From: Cyrtobacter comes
Lineage (GTDB): Bacteria > Pseudomonadota > Alphaproteobacteria > Rickettsiales > Midichloriaceae
Assembly: GCF_034470605.1 (NCBI RefSeq)
Contig: NZ_JARGYT010000003.1
Coordinates: 1-30,833 of the forward strand
Reading direction: 5' to 3'
DNA: 30,833 nt
This document shows positions 24,642-30,833 of the stretch, piece by piece. Below the pieces are notes generated by a model that saw nothing but the letters and a program-made list of their open reading frames with translations, made no database searches and was not told where the DNA came from. The translations under genes and the position numbers were made by a program. Each line of letters begins with the position of its first letter. Within the stretch, counting starts at the first letter, position 1.

Positions 24642-26330
24642 ATGTCAAACTCTCATACAGTACTTGATGCTTTGTTGGAAGCACAAGCTGCAATTCCTAC
24701 TACCAACCTAGACATTGAAACAACTACTCAGGAAGATAATGCATCTAAAAAAGCTACACTGTCATTAGGCGTTATACGTAGAAGGAGAAAATTATTAAAA
24801 AATATCGAAAATCAATCAGAGCCAAATGAAGCTCCCCAATTATCGGAGGTGCAAGAGCTATCTGAAATGCGGCTACAAGAATCCGTAGCGCCAGAAGTAT
24901 CAGAGACGTCAGTAATGCTAGAAGTGTCACAAGCATCTGAAGTATCAGAAGTATCAGAGGACGAAAGTAATAAGAAATTTATAGAACCTTCTGAGGTCGC
25001 TGAAAATAATGAATCCATTGAAGATACAACTGACTTAGAAGTCATTTCTCTAAAAAATTTCACACATAAAACAATAGATCAGCTAATCGAACAAGCCATT
25101 GATCTTGGAATAGAAAATTCTGGTAATATGTTAAGACATGACTTAACATTTTCCGCGCTCAAAAGCTTAGCATATAAAGGGCATAGAATAGTTGCAGATG
25201 GAGTTATTGATGTATTACAGGAGGGTTATGGCTTTTTAAGATCAATTGATTCAAGTTACGTACCAGCTTCTGATGATATATATGTATCTGCAAACCAAAT
25301 AAGAAAATTCGCACTCAGAACTGGTGATACAATAACAGGCCACCTTAAACCACCAAGAAGAGGGGAGAGGTATTTTGCCATGTCTAATATCACAGAAATA
25401 AATAACAGAGATGTATCAAAATCCAAATATAGGGTGCATTTTGATGATTTAACGCCTTTATTCCCTAATAAACGCATCATCATGGAGAATATGGTGGATG
25501 TGAAAAATTCTTTAAGCTCAAGAATTATAGATATAGTTGCTCCACTTGGGTTTGGGCAAAGGGCCTTAATAGTTGCACCACCAAGAACAGGAAAAACACT
25601 TTTAATGCAAAGTATAGCACATTCTATAACAACAAATTATCCAGAAGCCCACCTTATGGTACTTTTAATAGATGAAAGGCCTGAAGAGGTGACCGATATG
25701 AAAAGATCTGTACAGGGAGAGGTTATTAGCTCAACATTTGATGAACCGGCCTCAAGACATGTCCAAGTTGCTGAAATGGTAATAGAAAGGGCCAAACGCC
25801 TTGTAGAAGAAGGTAAAGATGTTGTAATACTCTTAGATTCAATAACAAGATTAGCCAGAGCATATAATAACGTCGCCCCATCATCAGGGAAGGTCTTAAG
25901 TGGTGGTGTAGATTCTAATGCGCTACAAAGACCAAAGAGATTTTTTGGAGCAGCAAGGAATATAGAAGAAGGTGGCTCATTGACAATAGTTGCAACAGCG
26001 CTTGTTGAAACAGGGTCCAAGATGGATGAAGTAATCTTTGAGGAATTTAAGGGTACCGGTAATTCTGAGATCATCCTAGATAGAAAATCTTCTGAAAAAA
26101 GAATATACCCTGCAATAGATGTGGCAAAATCCGGCACAAGAAGAGAGGAGATGCTTATTGATAAGATAGATTTGTCAAAAACATGGCTTTTGAGGAGGAT
26201 AATGAGCACTATGAGCGGAGTGGAGTCACTAGAATTTTTACTTGATAAACTGAGAGTCACAAAAAATAATACCGAATTTTACTCCAGCATGGATACGGGC
26301 AATTCTTTGAATCTGAAGAAATATAATTGA
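24642..26330 (+). CDS. rho: Transcription termination factor Rho with an N-terminal extension
   Basis: This hexameric RNA helicase terminates transcription. The Rho core starts near residue 136 (LKNFTHKTIDQLIEQA). It includes the RNA-binding cold-shock-like domain (DGVIDVLQEGYGFLRS; DDIYVSANQIRKFALRTGD), Walker A VAPPRTGKT (K318), Walker B VVILLDSITRLARAYN, the Q-loop region GKVLSGGVDSNALQRPKRFF and the R-loop region GTGNSEIILDRK. Total length is 562 against ~420 in most bacteria. The surplus is residues 1-135: a basic patch IRRRRKLLKN, then an acidic Ser/Glu/Val stretch with repeated SEV/VSE units (67-107). N-terminal insertions occur in Rho of several phyla and may alter RNA binding. The start ATG follows a ~145-nt leader with hairpins. 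ispE starts 2 bp after the stop. Confidence 0.96.
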   Translation: MSNSHTVLDALLEAQAAIPTTNLDIETTTQEDNASKKATLSLGVIRRRRKLLKNIENQSEPNEAPQLSEVQELSEMRLQESVAPEVSETSVMLEVSQASEVSEVSEDESNKKFIEPSEVAENNESIEDTTDLEVISLKNFTHKTIDQLIEQAIDLGIENSGNMLRHDLTFSALKSLAYKGHRIVADGVIDVLQEGYGFLRSIDSSYVPASDDIYVSANQIRKFALRTGDTITGHLKPPRRGERYFAMSNITEINNRDVSKSKYRVHFDDLTPLFPNKRIIMENMVDVKNSLSSRIIDIVAPLGFGQRALIVAPPRTGKTLLMQSIAHSITTNYPEAHLMVLLIDERPEEVTDMKRSVQGEVISSTFDEPASRHVQVAEMVIERAKRLVEEGKDVVILLDSITRLARAYNNVAPSSGKVLSGGVDSNALQRPKRFFGAARNIEEGGSLTIVATALVETGSKMDEVIFEEFKGTGNSEIILDRKSSEKRIYPAIDVAKSGTRREEMLIDKIDLSKTWLLRRIMSTMSGVESLEFLLDKLRVTKNNTEFYSSMDTGNSLNLKKYN

Positions 26331-26332
26331 TT

Positions 26333-27157
26333 ATGCATTCGATAAGCGCCTACGCCAAAATTAATATTTTTTTAGAAATTTTAGGCAAGCGCAGCGATGG
26401 TTATCATCTACTAAACAGCCTGTTTGTCAGCATCGGGTTGCACGATGAGCTTAGTGCATTTGAGCATGAAGGACTTATATGCGAGATGTATGATCAATAT
26501 GGAAGAAGATTGGTTATAGAGAATAATATAATTTACAAAGCTGCAATCAAATTACAAGAAGCTACTGGTATAAAAAGTGGTGCTTATATAAGCGTGAAAA
26601 AAAATATACCAGTAGCAGCTGGTCTTGCAGGAGGATCTACCGATGCTGCAGCCACGCTCAGAGCTTTAAATATACTTTGGCAATGCGGGCTTGATGATTT
26701 TCAGCTCATGCAAATAGGTCTTTCATTAGGAGCAGATGTACCGTTCTGCATTCATGGAGGGGCCGCGCAAGTTTCAGGGATAGGAGAACAAATTTCTCAA
26801 ACTAAAATTCATGAGAAAATTCATCTACTTATAGTAAACAATGGCACACAGCTTCTCACAAAAGATGTATTTAAACATTTATCCGCTAAAGATTTTTCTG
26901 CCCCAAAACCATTCCCCACTACTATTGCCCAAATAGCAGAAAGAAAGAATGATTTGGAGAGCACCTCAATAACATTAGAACCTTCTATTGGCAATGTATT
27001 AAGCATGATCTCCAATCTTGATGGCTGTATGTTTGCAAGAATGTCAGGTAGTGGCCCTACTTGTTTTGGGGTATTTAAAGATGAAATATACCTACAGAAC
27101 TCTATTCAAAACCTCCCTAAAAGTTGGTTTATATATACGGAAAGTCTCTTCATATAA
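26333..27157 (+). CDS. ispE: 4-diphosphocytidyl-2-C-methyl-D-erythritol kinase
   Basis: This enzyme phosphorylates CDP-ME in the MEP pathway to isopentenyl diphosphate. The 274 residues start at ATG 26333, which gives the canonical N-terminus MHSISAYAKINIFLEILGKR with K9. A TTG at 26327 overlapping the rho stop would add two residues and is less likely. GHMP-kinase motifs are the ATP loop PVAAGLAGGSTDAA (93-106), the catalytic Asp D135 in LGADVPFCIHGG, and the C-terminal MSGSGPTCFG. It lies directly behind rho and 3 bp before tpiA, so it is probably in the same transcript. It is intact. Confidence 0.96.
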   Translation: MHSISAYAKINIFLEILGKRSDGYHLLNSLFVSIGLHDELSAFEHEGLICEMYDQYGRRLVIENNIIYKAAIKLQEATGIKSGAYISVKKNIPVAAGLAGGSTDAAATLRALNILWQCGLDDFQLMQIGLSLGADVPFCIHGGAAQVSGIGEQISQTKIHEKIHLLIVNNGTQLLTKDVFKHLSAKDFSAPKPFPTTIAQIAERKNDLESTSITLEPSIGNVLSMISNLDGCMFARMSGSGPTCFGVFKDEIYLQNSIQNLPKSWFIYTESLFI

Positions 27158-27160
27158 AGT

Positions 27161-27880
27161 ATGAAACAATTATTGATTGTAAACTGGAAAATGAATATGA
27201 ATCTTGTTTCTGTACAAACATTCATGGACAATTTCAGTACACTAAACATCAATCACAATAATGCTGAAATTATTATCTGCCCATCAGTAATTCATATACC
27301 AATCTTAAAAGATTATAATTTATCATACGTTAATATTGGGGCACAAGATTGCTCTATTTTTCAAAATTTTGGAGCACAAACGGGTGAAGTATGCGCTAGT
27401 ATGCTTGCAGAGCTTGGTGTAAAATACGTAATTTTAGGCCATTGTGAAAGAAGGTACCTGGGAGAAAATGAGGATATGATACTTTCTAAGATAGATGCTT
27501 CATTAAAAGCTAATATTATACCGATAGTATGTTTTGGTGAAGATGAACATGAGCATCTAACTATGGATACATGGACTATTGTGCAACAAAAGTTATCTTT
27601 TTTAAAGGGACTAAACCACAAAAATACTATTGTGATTGCATATGAGCCAATATGGTCGATAGGCTCTGGCAAAATTCCAGATAATTTATATATTAACTCG
27701 ATACTTACCCATGCAAAGCAATACCTCAAGGATGATGGCTATTTATTCGTATATGGCGGCTCTGTAACAGCCAAAAATGCCCGAGATATACTAAAAATCT
27801 CAGATGGGCTGCTTATAGGTAGCGCCTCATTAGAGGTTACTAAACTTTATGATATAATGATGTGTTATCATGGGCTATAA
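27161..27880 (+). CDS. tpiA: Triosephosphate isomerase
   Basis: It interconverts dihydroxyacetone phosphate and glyceraldehyde 3-phosphate. At 239 residues it is a little shorter than the usual ~250. The catalytic residues are present: N8 and K10 (VNWKMN), H94 (ILGHCERR) and E162 (AYEPIWSIGSGK, with the flexible loop), followed by VYGGSV for phosphate binding. Its position behind ispE fits a role in making glyceraldehyde 3-phosphate, the substrate of the first MEP-pathway enzyme. In an organism without full glycolysis this may be its main job, which is an inference. The last codons overlap a small downstream frame. Confidence 0.96.
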   Translation: MKQLLIVNWKMNMNLVSVQTFMDNFSTLNINHNNAEIIICPSVIHIPILKDYNLSYVNIGAQDCSIFQNFGAQTGEVCASMLAELGVKYVILGHCERRYLGENEDMILSKIDASLKANIIPIVCFGEDEHEHLTMDTWTIVQQKLSFLKGLNHKNTIVIAYEPIWSIGSGKIPDNLYINSILTHAKQYLKDDGYLFVYGGSVTAKNARDILKISDGLLIGSASLEVTKLYDIMMCYHGL

Positions 27881-28058
27881 AAAGAAAACAAAAATTACAT
27901 TATTCACACTTTCTTTACTATCTTTCTCAATCCTCTCATATTACGCACTAAAACATCGGGAGCCAATCATTTATAAAAAAGAAAATAAGTGCTATAAAAA
28001 ATTTAACAAATTAACAAGCAAGGTTACAGAAAGTGTCTATGATAATTTTAAAGGCTAG
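27870..28058 (+). CDS. Small predicted membrane protein overlapping tpiA
   Basis: I do not recognise this 62-residue frame. It begins at an ATG 11 bp before the tpiA stop, in another frame. It has a basic N-terminus (MGYKKKTK), one hydrophobic segment (about 9-26, ITLFTLSLLSFSILSYYAL) and a Lys-rich tail (about 27-62). The positive-inside rule suggests both ends are basic, so orientation is unclear. The overlap with tpiA is typical of translational coupling, and the N-terminal charge plus helix is coherent, but a chance frame cannot be excluded. A short inverted repeat just past its stop (CTTGC...GCAAG) is too weak to call a terminator. Confidence 0.4.
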   Translation: MGYKKKTKITLFTLSLLSFSILSYYALKHREPIIYKKENKCYKKFNKLTSKVTESVYDNFKG

Positions 28059-28237
28059 CTTGCATAAGCTACTCTTTTAGCAAGATTATCTCACATATAT
28101 ATTTGTATATACGCATTATATAGGTGAACTTTTTTACCTTTATAAAGTAGTTGATAAAATATTACCTTTACATAGACAAGCATTAACTCAATAAATATAG
28201 TATTATTCTTATATTCGAGGATTATTAAATATCAAAA

Positions 28238-29020
28238 ATGAATAATAAGACTTTAATCCACATGGCTTTAGCTGTGATTTTTAATTTATCTGTCTTACCA
28301 TGCTTCGCGTATGACGATGATAAGTTTGGCGTTTCTGTAAATGTTGGGGCTGGCTGGGCTACAAATTGGATGTCTGACTCAAAAGCTACAGATTGGAAAA
28401 AGAATGCAAAAGATGATGCAAAGATAGTAGGAGAGACGAACATACCATTCGTTCAAGGTATTAATAATGCCGCAGGTGGGCTTTTATACTCATTAGGTAT
28501 AACATATGAAATACTTGATGGAATAGATGTAGGCATTTTGGGTTTTTATATGGGTACAGCGCGTGGTAAAATAACAAATACTGATGGTGATCTAAAAGGG
28601 CAAGATGTTGAATATACACATACCTCTTTGCTTGCGCAGGCACGCTGCAACTACATGTTTGATGATAATATTGGTATGTTCATCCATGCAGGGTTTGGCT
28701 TCTCTCGTAATAGAATGAAGATAAGTCAAGATTATGAATTTGATGCAAAAAGTCAGGGGAAATTTAAAATATCAGCCATTACCTCAGATGATCTAAAAAA
28801 TAAATGGATTTGGGCGATGGGAGGCGGACTTATATATGAATTTATACCAGGTGTTAGTGCACAAATTAGATATGATTTAACTCAAAATAACATAGAAGTA
28901 GATATGAATAAGGCCGTTGGTAATGGCACTGGAACACCAGTTCCAGATATGGGCGGAGATGGAAAATTGAACACACCATATTTTCATAATTTGAGCCTTG
29001 TTTTAGGATTTTCTTACTAG
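28238..29020 (+). CDS. Outer-membrane beta-barrel protein
   Basis: The 260-residue protein has a clear signal peptide (MNNKTLIHMALAVIFNLSVL, cleavage likely after CFA at residue 24). The mature part has alternating amphipathic strands with aromatic girdles (GVSVNVGAGWATNWM; LLYSLGITYEIL; SLLAQARCNYMF; IGMFIHAGFGFSRN; IWAMGGGLIYEFI; VSAQIRYDLTQ). The C-terminus, NLSLVLGFSY, ends in an aromatic residue as recognised by the BAM assembly machinery. This suggests a small barrel of about eight strands with long polar loops (48-66, 90-100 and 218-242), like the surface-exposed OMP_b-brl proteins of Rickettsiales. I cannot name a specific family. The preceding 179 bp hold no clear promoter. A GAGG 20 bp upstream is too far to be a good ribosome binding site. 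Confidence 0.75.
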   Translation: MNNKTLIHMALAVIFNLSVLPCFAYDDDKFGVSVNVGAGWATNWMSDSKATDWKKNAKDDAKIVGETNIPFVQGINNAAGGLLYSLGITYEILDGIDVGILGFYMGTARGKITNTDGDLKGQDVEYTHTSLLAQARCNYMFDDNIGMFIHAGFGFSRNRMKISQDYEFDAKSQGKFKISAITSDDLKNKWIWAMGGGLIYEFIPGVSAQIRYDLTQNNIEVDMNKAVGNGTGTPVPDMGGDGKLNTPYFHNLSLVLGFSY

Positions 29021-29087
29021 TTTTTTCTACTATTAGTAGCACCATACTTTCGAGCAAGAAGCTTTGCTATAAAGATTAGTATTGATA

Positions 29088-29182
29088 TAGTTATTTAAGT
29101 TGAATTAGCATATTTGAAATAAGGCTAATAAGCTGTAATACAAAAAGTATTATTAAATATACCACCTCAAATAAAACGGCTA
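29088..29182 (+). repeat. R1 repeat copy F
   Basis: This 95-bp copy starts TAGTTATTTAAGTTGAATTAG, has a central TAATAC-aaaaa-GTATTA hairpin and ends CTCAAATAAAACGGCTA. It is very similar to copy D over its whole length. A TA precedes it. Confidence 0.85.
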
Positions 29183-29205
29183 TGGTGCTTATAGTTACAT
29201 AAATG

Positions 29206-29235
29206 ATAAAATGTAACAGTTTTATCACATTTTAT
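29206..29235 (+). promoter_or_regulatory. Hairpin with two alternative foldings
   Basis: ATAAAATGT (29206-29214) pairs perfectly with ACATTTTAT (29227-29235). Alternatively GATAAAA can pair with the TTTTATC that lies in the loop. No T-tract follows, so it is not an obvious terminator. It lies about 180 bp before the symporter start. Confidence 0.35.
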
Positions 29236-29276
29236 GGGTGGCTTTAAAATAAAATCGAGCATCTTTGCAAATATAA

Positions 29277-29293
29277 AGCCTACTATATAGGCT
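29277..29293 (+). repeat. Short hairpin like that in the rho leader
   Basis: AGCCTA, a CTATA loop and TAGGCT form a 6-bp stem. The string AAAGCCTAC...TATAGGCT is shared with 24554-24571. Otherwise 29294-29413 shows nothing I can name. Confidence 0.4.
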
Positions 29294-29413
29294 CATTACA
29301 TAAGTAATAATTTGTAGCTATTAAAAAATCATTTGGCCAATAACCAACCATATCTCTTGATTTTTTTATGCCACAAAGCTAAATCTCAGCTCTGAACTTA
29401 TAAACATTAAATT

Positions 29414-30766
29414 TTGCTAGACCATAGTATATCCATTATCGATTTTACAATATTACTTCTAGTGGTTGTTATCACTATATGTGTAAGCGTAGTAGGTATT
29501 AAATCTTATCCTAAATATAATAATAAGGCGTCTGAGCTTCTTGAATATTGGCTAATGGGTAGAAGGCTTACCCTGCCCGTATTTGTTGCGACTTTAACTT
29601 CTACTTGGTATGGAGGAATATTTAGCGTTACGCAAATTGCTTTTGAGCATGGAATATATTCGTTTATATCACAAGGAGTAGTTTGGTACATAGTTTATAT
29701 ATCTTTTGCATTATTTGCTGTAAAAAGATTAGAAAGAGGTAACTTGATTAGTATACCGGATTTGATATGCAGAAAATATGGCCATACCAGCGGCAATATT
29801 TCTGCCATTATCTTATTTATTAAATCTCTTCCTATCACATATGCAATTAGTATGGGGGCATTTTTACATGCTATGTTTAATATTGATATATCATTTGGAA
29901 TTTTTTTAAGCTGTTTATTTGTAACCATCTCATGCATGTTAGGTGGTTTTAGAGGGCTTGTTTTTAGAGACATTGTACAATTTTGTGTAATGTATGCTGG
30001 CGCTTTAAGCGTTGTTCTATTTGCAATATATAAGTTCGGGGTATCTGAATATCTTAGCTCCAAATTATCAAGTAATTATTTTTCTTTAAGTGGTAACCAT
30101 CAATTATCTGCAATTATCCTTTGGTTTATAGTTGCATTTTCAAGTGTATTCGTAAGCCCAATCTTTTATCAACGCTGTATGGCCGCAAGTTCTAAAAAAG
30201 TTGCAAAGTATGGGGTCCTTATATCTACTTTTTTATGGCTCATTTTTGATTTATGCACAGTTTTAGGCGGTATGTATGCAAAAGCCACAATGCCAGATAC
30301 AAACTCCTTATATGCATACCTCTTTTTTGGGATAAGTATATTGCCTTGCGGATTTAAAGGGTTGTTTCTTGCCGGAATTATTGCAACAACGCTCTCTACA
30401 CTTGATGCATTCTTATTTGTATCAAGCTCTATAATTGCTTACGATCTTTCACCAAAACACCTTAGGGGGTCTAAGATATTACGTATATTTTCTACTATAG
30501 CATGTGGTTTTTGCGTTTTTATCATATCTATCTTCGCTGGAGAAAATATGGAAGCTGTAATCATAGCATTTGAGATATGTTCATGCGCACCACTTATAAT
30601 TCCAATCCTCTTTTCATATCTATTCAAGAGAAATTTCATCTTAAATGATGCCCAATGTACATCATCAATATTACTATGTGTGATATCTATCTGCGTCTTA
30701 AGATTATTAAAATATGAAATGGATTATATATTTTTAGGCACTGTTAACAAAGGTTTTGCCAAATAA
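29414..30766 (+). CDS. Sodium:solute symporter (SSS family)
   Basis: This inner-membrane secondary transporter would couple solute uptake to a sodium gradient. The substrate cannot be read from sequence. The 450 residues contain about 13 hydrophobic helices. Family marks are the LEYWLMGRRLTLPVFVATLT stretch after TM1, GGFRGLVFRDIVQ before TM6, and the TM8-like segment ATTLSTLDAFLFVSSS (about 324-339), whose Ser/Thr residues correspond to the sodium site. The start is TTG at 29414: an in-frame stop lies at 29408-29410, and no ATG occurs until residue 48, after TM1. Both termini look complete, though the length is at the short end of the family. A nutrient importer such as this suits an intracellular lifestyle. 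Confidence 0.88.
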   Translation: MLDHSISIIDFTILLLVVVITICVSVVGIKSYPKYNNKASELLEYWLMGRRLTLPVFVATLTSTWYGGIFSVTQIAFEHGIYSFISQGVVWYIVYISFALFAVKRLERGNLISIPDLICRKYGHTSGNISAIILFIKSLPITYAISMGAFLHAMFNIDISFGIFLSCLFVTISCMLGGFRGLVFRDIVQFCVMYAGALSVVLFAIYKFGVSEYLSSKLSSNYFSLSGNHQLSAIILWFIVAFSSVFVSPIFYQRCMAASSKKVAKYGVLISTFLWLIFDLCTVLGGMYAKATMPDTNSLYAYLFFGISILPCGFKGLFLAGIIATTLSTLDAFLFVSSSIIAYDLSPKHLRGSKILRIFSTIACGFCVFIISIFAGENMEAVIIAFEICSCAPLIIPILFSYLFKRNFILNDAQCTSSILLCVISICVLRLLKYEMDYIFLGTVNKGFAK

Positions 30767-30802
30767 TGGAAAAGATGCAATATTATATTGGAGGCGATAA
30801 AT

Positions 30803-30833
30803 ATGGTATTTAGATGGATAAAAGGTTGTTTCC
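30803..30833 (+). CDS. Start of an unidentified gene (runs off the window)
   Basis: ATG 30803 follows a GGAGG at 30790-30794 with 8-nt spacing, the strongest ribosome binding site I found. The reading is MVFRWIKGCF and then the window ends. Ten residues are too few to identify it. Its location 36 bp after the symporter stop suggests co-transcription. Confidence 0.5.
   Translation, partial: MVFRWIKGCF

Noticed and set aside
28141..28175. Similarity to 21431-21465 (ATAAAGTAGTxxATAAAA), suggesting a third repeat family
   Set aside because: About 20 of 27 positions match in very AT-rich DNA, with no recognisable ends. It could be chance.

Overview
This AT-rich window looks like chromosome from an obligate intracellular alphaproteobacterium of the order Rickettsiales. 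The evidence is a giant NAD-dependent glutamate dehydrogenase, sdhC-sdhD-sdhA without sdhB beside it, several short non-coding stretches packed with small palindromic repeats, weak ribosome binding sites, and decayed IS630-type elements. The flagellin-like gene and the guaB-guaA pair (de novo GMP synthesis) suggest a Midichloriaceae-like lineage rather than Rickettsia proper. That placement is an inference from gene content. I saw no tRNA, rRNA or CRISPR array.

Layout. Positions 1-1735 are a repeat and IS graveyard: the end of one IS630-like element, a second IS630-like element (196-1310) broken by stops and frameshifts and lodged inside a small repeat (called R1 here), a further R1 copy, and a copy of a second repeat family (R2). 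Positions 1808-8164 carry a minus-strand information-processing operon, polA-dnaG-rpoD. A 55-bp divergent region then leads to plus-strand gdh and holC (8220-13321), followed by guaB-guaA (13547-16245) with a strong terminator. Next come a very large cysteine-free flagellin-like gene (16691-20233) with its own terminator, and ubiG. A 665-bp gene-free stretch (21044-21708) holds R1 inserted into R2. The minus-strand sdhC-sdhD-sdhA operon (24264-21709) is divergent from rho-ispE-tpiA plus a small membrane ORF (24642-28058). The window ends with an outer-membrane beta-barrel protein, another R1 copy, a sodium/solute symporter, and the first codons of an unidentified gene.

How the genes fit together. 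Glutamate dehydrogenase and succinate dehydrogenase fit an amino-acid-fuelled TCA cycle feeding a ubiquinone respiratory chain, for which UbiG makes the quinone. TpiA can supply glyceraldehyde 3-phosphate to the MEP isoprenoid pathway in which IspE acts. PolA, DnaG, HolC, RpoD and Rho are housekeeping replication and transcription proteins. The unusual parts are an IMP dehydrogenase without its CBS regulatory domains, acidic low-complexity insertions in RpoD and Rho, a 1180-residue flagellin-like protein, and two families of ~60-115 bp elements that behave like TA-targeting MITEs. At 21213-21318 a nested insertion shows the TA target duplication directly.
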